58,242 bases of DNA from assembly GCA_964431075.1 (NCBI GenBank), contig CAYSID010000002.1:1-58242 (forward strand). Reading direction: 5' to 3'. The notes under the pieces were generated by a model, which was given only the letters and a program-made list of their open reading frames with translations, was not told the origin of the DNA and searched no databases. Shown piece by piece: positions 7,137-15,501 of this stretch. This DNA is from CAYHSW01 sp964431075 (GTDB taxonomy: Bacteria > Patescibacteriota > Microgenomatia > JAMCZE01). Every line of letters begins with the position of its first letter. Position 1 is the first letter of the stretch. Both the position numbers and the translations under genes were made by a program.

Positions 7137-8360
7137 TTATTCATACCTTAACGCTTCTATCGGTTGCATCTGCGAAGCCTTGTGGGCCGGATACCAGCCA
7201 AAAACAATGCCGATTCCCGCGGAGACCGCAAAGGCAAGCAGAACTGATGGGAGCGAAACCACAAACAGGGAACTTGTTAGGTTGGCAATTATATATGAAG
7301 TAATAATGCCGACGATGATGCCAACAACACCTCCGGAAAATGTCAAAATGAGGCTTTCGGTCAAAAATTGATAAATAATTATTTTTTTCTTGGCGCCAAG
7401 AGCTTTTCTTAACCCGATTTCTCGAGTCCTTTCGGTAACCGTGACGAGCATGATATTCATAATTCCAATTCCCCCGACTAAAAGAGAAATAGCGGCGATT
7501 CCGGACAGTAGCGCGGTAAAAGTTCCGGTTGTTGATGTGGCCGCGCTTAAAATATCCGCTTGGGACATTATGGAAAAATCTGCCAATGACGGGTCAAAGA
7601 GGCGATGCCTTTCGAGCAATAAATACCCGACTTCATTTTGAGCTTCCACCATTACTTCAGAATTTGCGGCTTCGAGGGCGATGGAAGTCAGATAATTTGA
7701 ACCAAATAATTGCTTTTGGGCCGTTGATAGAGGAACAAAAATAATATCATCCTGATTCATAAATCCCGAGCCGCCTTTAGCTGTTGTCACTCCGATAACG
7801 ATAAATGTTTGGTTACCAATTCTTATTGTTTTACCAAGCGGGTCGAAATTTTCCCCGAATAAATCAGCGACCGCCTGTGGTCCAAGGACGGCAGTTTTAT
7901 TTAAATTGTCAACGTCTCTTTGAGAGATAAAAACCCCCGAAGACAAGTTTATTTTGTGGACCTCGGCGTAAACGGGAGTTACTCCAATAATTTGCGTGTT
8001 TGTGTTTTTGCCGCCGGCGATAACCTGCGACCGCCGGGAGAATTCCGGGGAGACATTTTTTATCGTCGTGACTTTTCCCGAGGCGAGAATTGCCGCTGCG
8101 TCGTCATTAGTCAAAGTTGTTCCGCCGCCGGCCGCGCCCCGAACCGCTCCCGATCTTTGCCCGCCGGGTTGAACCGTCAGTAAATTTGCCCCGAGAGACC
8201 GAATTTGATTTTGTATTGATTGTTGGGAGGCCTGGCCCAAAGAAACAAGAGCGATAACCGAACCAATACCGATAACAATTCCCAGGACCGCCAGTCCGGT
8301 TCTCATTTTGTTAACCATCATTGTTTGTAACGATTCGGTTATTAGCTCAAAATAATCCAT
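7137..8360 (-). CDS. MacB-type ABC transporter permease
   Basis: 407 residues with the MacB/FtsX-family layout: TM1 at the N-terminus (about 20-42), a large extracytoplasmic MacB-PCD domain (about 45-255), and three C-terminal helices. VTERTREIGLRKALGAKK is the cytoplasmic FtsX-family coupling motif. Stand-alone permeases of this kind work with a separate ATPase and a membrane-fusion protein, all encoded just upstream. The likely role is mechanotransmission-driven export of a peptide, lipid or drug across the single membrane. The operator for the next gene overlaps the 3' end. Confidence 0.95.
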   Translation of the reverse strand: MDYFELITESLQTMMVNKMRTGLAVLGIVIGIGSVIALVSLGQASQQSIQNQIRSLGANLLTVQPGGQRSGAVRGAAGGGTTLTNDDAAAILASGKVTTIKNVSPEFSRRSQVIAGGKNTNTQIIGVTPVYAEVHKINLSSGVFISQRDVDNLNKTAVLGPQAVADLFGENFDPLGKTIRIGNQTFIVIGVTTAKGGSGFMNQDDIIFVPLSTAQKQLFGSNYLTSIALEAANSEVMVEAQNEVGYLLLERHRLFDPSLADFSIMSQADILSAATSTTGTFTALLSGIAAISLLVGGIGIMNIMLVTVTERTREIGLRKALGAKKKIIIYQFLTESLILTFSGGVVGIIVGIITSYIIANLTSSLFVVSLPSVLLAFAVSAGIGIVFGWYPAHKASQMQPIEALRYE

Positions 8361-8365
8361 GAATT

Positions 8366-9034
8366 TTAAATTACTTTTCCGTCCTTAATATGTATTATTC
8401 TTTGGGCATATTTGGCGATGTCTTCTTCATGAGTGATAACAACAATTGTGTGACCCTCGCTGTGCAATTTGTTAAAGATTTTCATAATTTCCTTGGCTTG
8501 GTTTGAAGCAATATTTCCCGTGGGCTCGTCGGCAAGAATTAACGCGGGGTTTAAAACCAGCGCCCGGGCGATGGCGACCCGCTGTTGTTGTCCGCCCGAT
8601 AGTTGATTGGACAAATGATCCATCCGGTCTTCAAGGCCAACCATCTTTAGATATTTTTTCGCCGTTAATTCCCGGTCTTCTTTGGGGAGACCGGCGTAAA
8701 CCATGGGCAACATCACGTTTTTTAAAGCGGTTGCCCGCGGCAGTAAGTTGTATGATTGAAAAACAAAGCCGATTTTGCGATTCCTGATGTTGGCAAGCTC
8801 ATCATCTGTTAAATTTTCAACGTTTTCCCCGTCCAAAATATATTTGCCGGAACTGGGTTTGTCCAATGCTCCGAGGATATGCATTAATGTCGATTTTCCC
8901 GATCCGGAGGGTCCCATAATCGCCACGAATTCCCCCCGGTTAATTTCAAAAGAAATGTCGGACAGAGCGATTGTTTTAACCGGGCTCGTCCCATAAATTT
9001 TGGAGATATTAATTATTTTGATAAGCGAAGTCAT
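8366..9034 (-). CDS. MacB/LolD-type ABC transporter ATP-binding protein
   Basis: 222 residues. Walker A GPSGSGKST, Q-loop FQSYNLLPRATALKNV, signature LSGGQQQR, Walker B LILADEPTG and the H-loop VVITHE are all intact, so this is an active ABC ATPase. The sequence type (TALSDISFEI near the start, NIRNRKIGFVFQSYNLL) is that of the LolD/MacB group, which pairs with FtsX-like permeases. It lies 1 nt after the fusion-protein stop and 5 nt before the permease start. Confidence 0.96.
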   Translation of the reverse strand: MTSLIKIINISKIYGTSPVKTIALSDISFEINRGEFVAIMGPSGSGKSTLMHILGALDKPSSGKYILDGENVENLTDDELANIRNRKIGFVFQSYNLLPRATALKNVMLPMVYAGLPKEDRELTAKKYLKMVGLEDRMDHLSNQLSGGQQQRVAIARALVLNPALILADEPTGNIASNQAKEIMKIFNKLHSEGHTIVVITHEEDIAKYAQRIIHIKDGKVI

Positions 9035-9035
9035 G

Positions 9036-10217
9036 TCATCTCATTTGGAATCTAACCCCGCCGCCCCCGAATCCGCCAAAAACGGAAGTAGTTTGTTTTG
9101 GAGCCGCCGTCGGATTGCTCGATCCCGTAATTACTTCATCATCTTCAGTTAAGCCGGCAAGAATTTCTGCTTCTGTTGAGGATTCAAGACCAACTTCAAT
9201 AGTCACGGTTTCTGGTTTGCCATTTTTTAAAACCTGAACCGTGTTATTAGTCAATGCCGAAACCGGAATTGTCAGGACGTCGTTTTTGGAAGCGGTAATA
9301 ATATTGGCGGTTGCGGACATATTTGTTAAGATCTCCGGCGATGTCACGTCGAGTTTAATGACCGCCGGATAGGTTGTGACGTTTGAGCTGACAGAGCCGA
9401 CAGTGTCAACGCTGATGACCTTGCCGGTGTATGTTTTATCGGGAAACGCTCCAAGAGTAACCGTAACAAGATTGCCGACCCTGACACTGGGAACATCTGT
9501 CTCGCTCAGCGACACAGTTACCGTTGGGGTGGCTTCAGTGACAACCGAGGCAATTTTTTGCGCCGTTGACCCGCCGGAGGAATTTGATTGAGCGGTGACA
9601 ACCGATCCAATTTGCAACCCGAAACCGGTAATTACTCCAGCGATCGGGGCGTAAATTGTTGGTGAGGCCTGCAGGTACGACAAATAGCTTTGGGTAATGT
9701 TGTTTTGGGCGTTTTTGTAGGCCGCCTCGGCCGAAAGCCAATCATCCTGGGCTATCATAAAAGCCGGTAATTGTCGAAAATCGGTTTTTGGGGATCCGTC
9801 GGAATTTTGATAAGTTCCTGATTGGGCCAATTTCATATAACTATCCCATTTGGCAAGCATCGCTGACTGTAAAGAATAGAGACTGTTTTGGGCGCTTTGG
9901 TAATTACTTAAGGCTTGGGAATAACGCTGTTGGCCTTCAATGTCTAAAGTTAAAACGGCAATCGGTTGGCCGGCGGTAACTTTTTGTCCGTTTTCCACCA
10001 GAATTTTGTCGATTACTCCCGAGGCTTCGGTTGTTACTTCGGCAGAATTAGCGGTGGAAACGGAGCCCGTAGCGGAAACGCTGACAATCAAAGAACCCCG
10101 TTCCGGTTTAACCGTTTGATAAATTATTTTTTTAGAGCTACCGCCGGATAATTTAAGAAAAACCGCTCCGGCCAAAACCAGAATTATTACCCCGATAACA
10201 ATAAATTTTCTACGCAT
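9036..10217 (-). CDS. MacA/HlyD-type membrane-fusion protein
   Basis: 393 residues: N-terminal membrane anchor (about 5-24), a biotinyl-lipoyl-like hairpin half (SGVIDKILVENGQKVTAGQP), a long alpha-helical hairpin (about 90-185), the second lipoyl half (ASPTIYAPIAGVITGF), then beta-barrel domains, ending in a Gly-rich tail. In CPR cells, without a classical outer membrane, it probably collects or guides substrate at the outer face. It overlaps the kinase gene by 8 nt and is followed immediately by the ATPase and permease, forming a MacAB-like exporter. Confidence 0.94.
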   Translation of the reverse strand: MRRKFIVIGVIILVLAGAVFLKLSGGSSKKIIYQTVKPERGSLIVSVSATGSVSTANSAEVTTEASGVIDKILVENGQKVTAGQPIAVLTLDIEGQQRYSQALSNYQSAQNSLYSLQSAMLAKWDSYMKLAQSGTYQNSDGSPKTDFRQLPAFMIAQDDWLSAEAAYKNAQNNITQSYLSYLQASPTIYAPIAGVITGFGLQIGSVVTAQSNSSGGSTAQKIASVVTEATPTVTVSLSETDVPSVRVGNLVTVTLGAFPDKTYTGKVISVDTVGSVSSNVTTYPAVIKLDVTSPEILTNMSATANIITASKNDVLTIPVSALTNNTVQVLKNGKPETVTIEVGLESSTEAEILAGLTEDDEVITGSSNPTAAPKQTTSVFGGFGGGGVRFQMR

Positions 10218-11172
10218 GAAAAGTTACCGTAAAGATTGTACCAGCCTCTTCCTGACTTTTTACTGTAATGTTGCCATTATGCGCTTTAACGATTTCTTTG
10301 GCAATAGCAAGCCCCAAACCAAAACCATTCCGACTTCGTGATTTTTCTGCCCGGTAGAAACGATCAAAAATATACGGCAAATCTTTTTCATCAATTCCGA
10401 CACCATGATCCTCAATCATAAACACATTATTAGCCAAATTAACAATAATTTTTTCCCCCGCGGGACTGTATTTAATCGCATTGTCTAAAAGAATTACAAC
10501 TAACTCTATTAAATTATTTTTGTCACCAATAACCGTTGAGTCTTTTAAGTTTTTAATTATTTTAATTTCTTTTTTTTTGGCTAACGGGGCAATTTTTTTA
10601 ATGGCTTCATTGACGATATCTTTTAAATTTATGTCGGTTAGGTTTAGTATCGGTTTTTGAAACTTTGCAAGTTTTAAAAGTGATTCGGATAAAAATTGCA
10701 GTTTATTCACTTCGGTGACGCTATCTTTGATAATTGATTTCGCTTCTGCCAGCGTCCCGGTTTTGTCTCTAAGGTAGACTTCAAAGGCTGTTTTTAAGGA
10801 CGTTAGCGGGGTTTTTAATTCGTGAGAGGCGTCGGAGATGAAGCGATTTTGTTCTTCAACCATGTCCTTTATCGGTTTTAGGGTCCTTCCGGCAAGAAGA
10901 TACCCGAATCCCCCCGAGGTTACTAAAATAATCGAGTTGATGATTATCAATGTGTATAAAACCCGCTGTTTTGTTTCGTCGAGGAGGTCGAGCATTGGCG
11001 ATGGGGGGGTCGGAATCAGGAAACGCCGTTCAAATCTTTGGCGCTGCATTCGTTCAAACCGCTCGACTTCATCGGAATATGATTTATAGATTATCGCGGA
11101 GAAGGACAGGCTCACCAGCATAATGATTAACAGGTACCAGGCGGTGAGTTTTAATCTTGTTTTGGTAAACAT
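10210..11172 (-). CDS. Sensor histidine kinase
   Basis: 320 residues. Two membrane helices (about 10-28 and 72-90) bracket a short extracytoplasmic loop of roughly 45 residues, too small for a classic ligand-binding domain. HisKA contains FISDASHELKTPLTSL (phosphoacceptor His), followed by a HATPase_c domain with LLDNAIKYSP (N box), DHGVGIDEKD (G1), FDRFYRAEKS (F) and GFGLGLAIAKEIV (G2). All catalytic boxes are intact. Overlaps the response regulator gene by 22 nt. The short sensor loop resembles BceS/CprS-like intramembrane-sensing kinases that detect the state of the partner ABC exporter; that link is inference. Confidence 0.96.
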   Translation of the reverse strand: MFTKTRLKLTAWYLLIIMLVSLSFSAIIYKSYSDEVERFERMQRQRFERRFLIPTPPSPMLDLLDETKQRVLYTLIIINSIILVTSGGFGYLLAGRTLKPIKDMVEEQNRFISDASHELKTPLTSLKTAFEVYLRDKTGTLAEAKSIIKDSVTEVNKLQFLSESLLKLAKFQKPILNLTDINLKDIVNEAIKKIAPLAKKKEIKIIKNLKDSTVIGDKNNLIELVVILLDNAIKYSPAGEKIIVNLANNVFMIEDHGVGIDEKDLPYIFDRFYRAEKSRSRNGFGLGLAIAKEIVKAHNGNITVKSQEEAGTIFTVTFHA

Positions 11173-11771
11173 AAGCGGTAGCCAAAACCTCTAACAGTTT
11201 CAATCTTCAGGTCTTTGACTTTTTTTCTGATTTTCTTTATGTAAACTTCGACGGTGTTGGGTAAAATATCCGCGTCGTAATTCCAGACGTGGGCCATAAT
11301 CTGGCCTTTGGAAATAATTTTGTTGGGATTGCGAAGTAAATATTCCAGCAGCGAGAATTCTTTTCTTGACAAATTATATTTTTCCAAATTTTCATTGTCA
11401 GAAATTATTTGGTTTGGCCGCCTTATCAGGGCTCTAATTCTTGCCAATAATTCTTCGAACGAAAACGGTTTTGTTAAATAGTCATCGGCGCCGGAATCGA
11501 GTCCGGTAATTTTATCTTCGACTTGAGATTTAGCTGTCAACATCAATATCGGCACATGATTTTTATGATCACGGAGACTTTTGCAAATTTCCAGGCCGTC
11601 CATTTCCGAAAGCATCAAATCAAGAATGATCAGATCATAATCTTCCGTTGAGGCAAGATCGTAGCCAGTTATGCCGTCATGGGCGACATCGACCGCGTAG
11701 CGCTCCATTTCCAGGCCTTTTTTTATCGCTGTTGCCACCCTGTGTTCGTCTTCCACCACAAGGATTCTCAT
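11151..11771 (-). CDS. OmpR-family response regulator
   Basis: 206 residues: receiver domain with VEDEH, phosphoacceptor Asp51 in IILDLMLSEMDG, and the KPF lysine, followed by a winged-helix DNA-binding domain ending in ETVRGFGYRL. Start is ATG 11769-11771, 6 nt after a TATAAT; the frame is open beyond this, but that extension crosses the divergent promoter. It heads the operon regulator-kinase-MFP-ATPase-permease. A TTCAG-N6-TTCAG direct repeat sits where the -35 would be, implying positive autoregulation. Confidence 0.97.
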   Translation of the reverse strand: MRILVVEDEHRVATAIKKGLEMERYAVDVAHDGITGYDLASTEDYDLIILDLMLSEMDGLEICKSLRDHKNHVPILMLTAKSQVEDKITGLDSGADDYLTKPFSFEELLARIRALIRRPNQIISDNENLEKYNLSRKEFSLLEYLLRNPNKIISKGQIMAHVWNYDADILPNTVEVYIKKIRKKVKDLKIETVRGFGYRLCLPKQD

Positions 11772-11777
11772 AACCTG

Positions 11778-11808
11778 ATTATACGCCGGAGGCTGAATTA
11801 TTGCTGAA
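11778..11808 (-). promoter_or_regulatory. Autoregulatory operator and promoter of the two-component/exporter operon
   Basis: Leftward reading: TTCAG-N6-TTCAG at 11793-11808 (11-bp period), then after 9 bp TATAAT at 11778-11783, then 6 nt to the ATG. The direct repeat covers the place of the -35 element, and no consensus -35 is present. Confidence 0.65.
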
Positions 11809-11830
11809 TGTGCTAAAATCGGGATTACCG

Positions 11831-12439
11831 ATGTTTGAAGTAATTTTTGACTGCGAGACGAAGAAGTTTTTTGACGACACTGGGACTTCGGATCCGGGAG
11901 ATTTGGGAGTATCCATTGTTTCAATGTATGTCAGGGAGGTGAATAATTACGGCGACGAAATAAGCGGACAGATGATGAGCTATTGGGAAGGAGAGTTTGA
12001 AAAAATGTGGAAATATTTTTTCCAGGCCGATCGGATTATTGGTTTTAATTCCATCCATTTTGATGTCGCCGCCTTAAAACCCTATGCCCCGGCGGGATTT
12101 TCCAAATTGCCGCATTTTGATATTTTGGAAAAGTTGCGCGATGTTTCCGGAAAAAGAGTTGGATTAAATGCGGTCGCTCGGGACACGTTGGGGGAAGAGA
12201 AAAATGATCACGGATCTAACGCCATAAAATATTATTTGGCCGGCGACGGGGAAAGCCTTGCAAAACTTAAAAAATACTGCGAGATGGATGTGGAGATAAC
12301 CAAAAAAATTTACGATTTCGGAGTCAAAAAAAAATTCTTAAAATACACTGATTTTTGGAACGATCCCCACACCGTCACTGTCGATTTTTCCTACCCCCTT
12401 GGCTTTACCCCATCTGATAAACAGGAGAGTTTGTTTTAG
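11831..12439 (+). CDS. DEDD-type 3'-5' exonuclease-like protein (RNase H fold)
   Basis: 202 residues resembling the exonuclease domain of family-B DNA polymerases and the YprB RNase H-like group. Motif Exo I is in VIFDCETKKFF (D-x-E), Exo II in IGFNSIHFDVAAL (N...D), and Exo III in KYCEMDVEITKKIY (D). Stand-alone, no polymerase domain. Start at ATG 11831; the longer reading would begin inside the divergent promoter. A TAAAAT box (11814-11819) lies 11 nt upstream. Substrate unknown; likely nucleic-acid trimming or repair. Confidence 0.85.
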   Translation: MFEVIFDCETKKFFDDTGTSDPGDLGVSIVSMYVREVNNYGDEISGQMMSYWEGEFEKMWKYFFQADRIIGFNSIHFDVAALKPYAPAGFSKLPHFDILEKLRDVSGKRVGLNAVARDTLGEEKNDHGSNAIKYYLAGDGESLAKLKKYCEMDVEITKKIYDFGVKKKFLKYTDFWNDPHTVTVDFSYPLGFTPSDKQESLF

Positions 12440-12450
12440 TTTTAAGTGGT

Positions 12451-12485
12451 GTCATTGCGAGGAGTGAAACGACGAAGCAATCTTC
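12451..12485 (+). repeat. Dispersed repeat, GTCATTGCGA family, copy 1
   Basis: Begins GTCATTGCGAGGAGTGAA and ends GACGAAGCAATCTTCT. It shares the CATTGCGAG...GAAGCAATC frame with copies at 12794-12820 (inverted), 14038-14064 and 54267-54291. ATTGC and GCAAT at its ends can pair. It lies left of a GIY-YIG pseudogene, in opposite orientation to copy 2 on the right. Confidence 0.8.
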
Positions 12486-12514
12486 TAGTGGAATAATTTA
12501 ATTGTATAATCTTC

Positions 12515-12781
12515 TCAGCTGGGATTTAATTGAGTTACCAAATTAAGTTTTTTCTGGCGTGACCCCGCCTTTAATTGTTTTTCTCTTTTGATCGCCTCAG
12601 TTATTTCTGAAAAAACTTCAAAATAAACCAATTTATTTACTTAATATTTTGTTGTAAATTTTGATCCTATGCCACCTAAACGGCAAATTGCCCTGGTGTA
12701 TAAGTTATTTGTTACACCAACATAAAGAACTTTATTATTCCAATTTGTCATTATGTAGACGAAGTATTGATATTTATACAC
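12515..12781 (-). pseudogene. GIY-YIG nuclease pseudogene
   Basis: An 89-codon frame from GTG 12779-12781 to TGA 12515-12517 is broken by TAA at codon 47 (12641-12643). The translation is clearly GIY-YIG: YFVYIMTN, KVLYVGVTNNLYTR, then after the stop VNKLVYFEVFSEITEAIKRE and a Lys/Gln-rich helix. The stop sits where the family has KYNVNKLVYYE, so one Asn codon appears to have become TAA; the segment around AICRLGG also looks degraded. The whole unit lies between two inverted copies of the GTCATTGCGA repeat. Confidence 0.85.
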
Positions 12782-12793
12782 ACTTCAAGTATA

Positions 12794-12820
12794 AGATTGC
12801 TTCGCTTCGCTCGCAATGAC
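12794..12820 (-). repeat. Dispersed repeat, GTCATTGCGA family, copy 2 (inverted)
   Basis: Reads GTCATTGCGAGCGAAGCG followed by AAGCAATCT on the minus strand. Together with copy 1 it brackets the GIY-YIG pseudogene as inverted repeats about 310 bp apart. Confidence 0.8.
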
Positions 12821-12834
12821 ACTGTATTGGGATA

Positions 12835-13164
12835 TCATTTCTTTGCTCTTTTGATCTCAGCTAATAATTCCCTTTTAATTTTTTTGGCTTGTAAAAAAAT
12901 TTCTTTTTCAATATCAATTTTTATCTCTTTTTTTAAATAATCAAGCAAGGCCTTGTCATGCGGGGCGGCATGAAATTTGGTCAGAAAATGTTCATGTTTT
13001 TCTTTTGGCAGGTGGGTCAGAATCGTGTTTAAAACTTCATGATGAACCGTTTGGTCAACAAGCGAAAGCAGCTCCGACTTTTCATCAGATGATAGTTGAT
13101 AACTGTTGAGTTCTGTTTCTATTTCCTCAACAATTGTTATTTGATCGTAAAAAATTTTAGACAT
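12835..13164 (-). CDS. Hypothetical helical protein
   Basis: 109 residues, mostly helical, with a Leu-rich central part (SSDEKSELLSLVDQTVHHEV) and a strongly basic C-terminus (KKIKRELLAEIKRAKK). The general look resembles CPR families such as DUF5663, but the match is too weak to assert. Its ATG overlaps the end of the upstream gene by 8 nt, so the two form an operon. Function unknown. Confidence 0.7.
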   Translation of the reverse strand: MSKIFYDQITIVEEIETELNSYQLSSDEKSELLSLVDQTVHHEVLNTILTHLPKEKHEHFLTKFHAAPHDKALLDYLKKEIKIDIEKEIFLQAKKIKRELLAEIKRAKK

Positions 13165-14011
13165 GATTAGTTTTAGTATACTCTACTGGTCCAAGCGGCA
13201 ACAACTGTTGCGGGTCATCAAGAAAAAATAAGATTACCGGGCCTTTTTGTTTGCCAACGTTCAATTTTAGATGGGCCATCACTTCCGGACTGCCGCCGAA
13301 ATGTTTCCCGGTCCACCAGGATGGCCCGGCATCAGCAATGGCGGCAATTATAGCTTTACCGTTGACGGGGTTTATTACCAAACAGCGGCGGTGCTTGTAC
13401 CATCTTGAAAGCTGTCTGGTGTTGGTGTTCCAGTCGGGGAGATACAAAGTTTGAACGGCCAAATAATATTTTTCGATCTCCGGAGGAACATAGCCCCAAC
13501 CCCCAAGCCCCGGGGCCATATTGGGAACATTATCTCCGGGGAATCTTGCCAGATGTTGTTCAGCGCCGATATTCCCGTAGGTCTGATTTAGATGATTGTT
13601 TTCTAAAATGGCCACGGCATTTATGCCTAGAATTTTTTTAATGCGTTTAGAAATTTCTTCTTCTTGGGGGATTGTTAATGGCTGAACAAACGGCGGTAAG
13701 ACTTCCCGCAAACTGGCGGCCAACTCAATTTCTTTATTGGCGTAATAATCCGCCTCTTCGACGGGAGTGATGATGTGTTGAGGGATAGGGAGAGCTGACG
13801 GCGCGGTTAGTAATAATGTTCCGGCGAGAGCGCTGGAGGATAAAAGCTTCAAAGCATGGTCCCTTATTTTTCCGGGTCGCAGCTGGACTTTTTCAAAAAA
13901 CTCTTTAGCTGTCGCATGAGCTTCTAATAACTTTTTCTCCGACCCAAACACCCGCAACTTCAACCTATTTCTTAATGTTTCCGTGTCTAATTGATTTTTT
14001 TGCCCCGCCAC
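13157..14011 (-). CDS. Hypothetical secreted or membrane-anchored protein, RlpA-like fold possible
   Basis: 284 residues. An internal hydrophobic segment (about 50-72) follows a basic N-terminus and probably serves as an uncleaved anchor. The C-terminal half has VINPVNGKAIIAAIADAGPS, then WWTGKHFGGSPEVMAHL. This resembles the double-psi beta-barrel pattern of RlpA/expansin-like proteins (NP.NGK, then D.GP, then S..VM..L), so a peptidoglycan-related role is possible. The identification is tentative. First gene of a two-gene operon; no distinct Shine-Dalgarno noted. Confidence 0.7.
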   Translation of the reverse strand: MAGQKNQLDTETLRNRLKLRVFGSEKKLLEAHATAKEFFEKVQLRPGKIRDHALKLLSSSALAGTLLLTAPSALPIPQHIITPVEEADYYANKEIELAASLREVLPPFVQPLTIPQEEEISKRIKKILGINAVAILENNHLNQTYGNIGAEQHLARFPGDNVPNMAPGLGGWGYVPPEIEKYYLAVQTLYLPDWNTNTRQLSRWYKHRRCLVINPVNGKAIIAAIADAGPSWWTGKHFGGSPEVMAHLKLNVGKQKGPVILFFLDDPQQLLPLGPVEYTKTNHV

Positions 14012-14037
14012 AAATTAATTGTACAACATCCCTTGTT

Positions 14038-14064
14038 GTCATTGCGAGCAAAGCGAAGCAATCT
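14038..14064 (+). repeat. Dispersed repeat, GTCATTGCGA family, copy 3
   Basis: GTCATTGCGAGCAAAG followed by CGAAGCAATCTTT, in the 94-nt gap between the 13157-14011 gene start and the gltX stop. Same frame as the other copies, slightly shorter than copy 1. Confidence 0.78.
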
Positions 14065-14105
14065 TTTCTAGATTGTCCCTAAGCCATTATCAAGCCGAGG
14101 GTTTA

Positions 14106-15464
14106 CTAGCTCAAACGGGATAAGGTTTCCTCTTTTCCTAAAACAACCATGACATCCCACAATGGGGGCGTGGCGGATTTGCCGGTGATGGCAAGGCGAA
14201 GGGTCATAAAATAGTCGCCGACCTTTATATTATTTTGGGCGCAAAATTTACGGGCCTCGGTTTCTAAAACTTTGCCATCAAACTCTTTTTCTAAAACCGC
14301 AACCGCATGCCCTAATACCTTGGTGTCTAACCAATTTTCCGCACGTGCGTTTTTTTGGTTAGGCTTTGAATAGAAATAATCAGTCAAGGAATCAAAATCT
14401 CTAAGAGTCACTAATCGATCGCGAACTAAAGGTATTAATTTCTCAAAATCTTTTTTATTGGTAAACGATTTTAATTTTCCAGCCAGTTCTTCATTCGATA
14501 GTTTTTTAATATATTGTTGATTAAACCAATTTAGTTTTTCAACATGAAACATCCCGTTGGCTTTTTGTAGCCCGTCAACATTAAAAGCTCTTACAAATTC
14601 GTCAATTGTAAAAAGTTCGCGATTGTCTTTTGGGGCCCAACCAACAAGCATAATATAATTTAAAATTGCCTCCGGCAAATACCCGGCATTGAGAAAATCT
14701 TCAGTCGAAACATTCCCCTTTCGTTTGGATAATTTTCCGCCGGCTGGGTCTAAAATATCTGTTAGATGTCCAATTTGCGGAATTTCATACCCTAAATATT
14801 TAAATAATAATAGGTGAATGGGAGTGCTGGGCAGCCATTCTAATGCTCTGATAATATGAGTCATCTTCATATCCGCGTCATCCACAACAACTCCCAATTG
14901 ATAAGTTGGGAAGCCGTCGGATTTTAAAAGCATGGCGTCGTCAACAAATTTTGTGTTCCATTTAATATTTTTTTTGACGACAAAATCATAAAAGGAAATT
15001 TCTTCATTGTCCGGAGTTTTTAACCGAATAGCGGGGATTTTACCAGCGGCAATTTTTTCGCTTATTTCTTTAGAGGTCAAATTACGGCAATTTAAATCGC
15101 GCATTTGCGAAACGCCTTTTTCGTGGGCTTCTTTTATTTCATCTTTTGATTGAGCTTTACAAAAGCAATAAAACGCGTGCCCGTCATCAACTAATTTATT
15201 GGCCGCATTTTTGTAGATATCTGTTTTCACCCGTTCTGACTGAATAAATGGCCCTTCATCCCAATTTATCCCAAACAGTTTCAATTGCCCGTATATTTTT
15301 TCTGTTGAACCTTGAACATACCGATTTCTATCTGTATCCTCGATTCGTAGAATAAATGTTCCATTTTGACTTTTGGCGAAGGCATAGGCGTAAAGTGCTG
15401 TCCGCAGGCTTCCAATGTGCATATAACCTGTTGGCGAGGGGGCAAAGCGGGTGCGAATTTGCAT
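14106..15464 (-). CDS. gltX: Glutamyl-tRNA synthetase
   Basis: Class Ic synthetase charging tRNA-Glu, and in many bacteria lacking GlnRS also tRNA-Gln. 452 residues. The HIGH motif appears as PSPTGYMHIGSLRTALY at the N-terminus and the KMSKS motif as KLSKRKGN near residue 240; the anticodon-binding domain is C-terminal. A TAAAAT box ends 6 nt before the ATG. The 34-nt palindromic element at 14328-14361 lies in the coding frame (residues around NQKNARAENW). No GlnRS is in the window, so whether it is discriminating cannot be judged. Confidence 0.97.
   Translation of the reverse strand: MQIRTRFAPSPTGYMHIGSLRTALYAYAFAKSQNGTFILRIEDTDRNRYVQGSTEKIYGQLKLFGINWDEGPFIQSERVKTDIYKNAANKLVDDGHAFYCFCKAQSKDEIKEAHEKGVSQMRDLNCRNLTSKEISEKIAAGKIPAIRLKTPDNEEISFYDFVVKKNIKWNTKFVDDAMLLKSDGFPTYQLGVVVDDADMKMTHIIRALEWLPSTPIHLLLFKYLGYEIPQIGHLTDILDPAGGKLSKRKGNVSTEDFLNAGYLPEAILNYIMLVGWAPKDNRELFTIDEFVRAFNVDGLQKANGMFHVEKLNWFNQQYIKKLSNEELAGKLKSFTNKKDFEKLIPLVRDRLVTLRDFDSLTDYFYSKPNQKNARAENWLDTKVLGHAVAVLEKEFDGKVLETEARKFCAQNNIKVGDYFMTLRLAITGKSATPPLWDVMVVLGKEETLSRLS
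14328..14361. repeat. Symmetric 34-nt element, copy A (inside gltX)
   Basis: TAACCAA-N5-CGCACGTGCG-N5-TTGGTTA. All 24 fixed bases and both 5-nt spacers agree with copy B at 30191-30224. It is in coding sequence here. Confidence 0.8.
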
Positions 15465-15501
15465 GATTTGATTTTAACACAATTTAATTCATAATAGTTG
15501 T

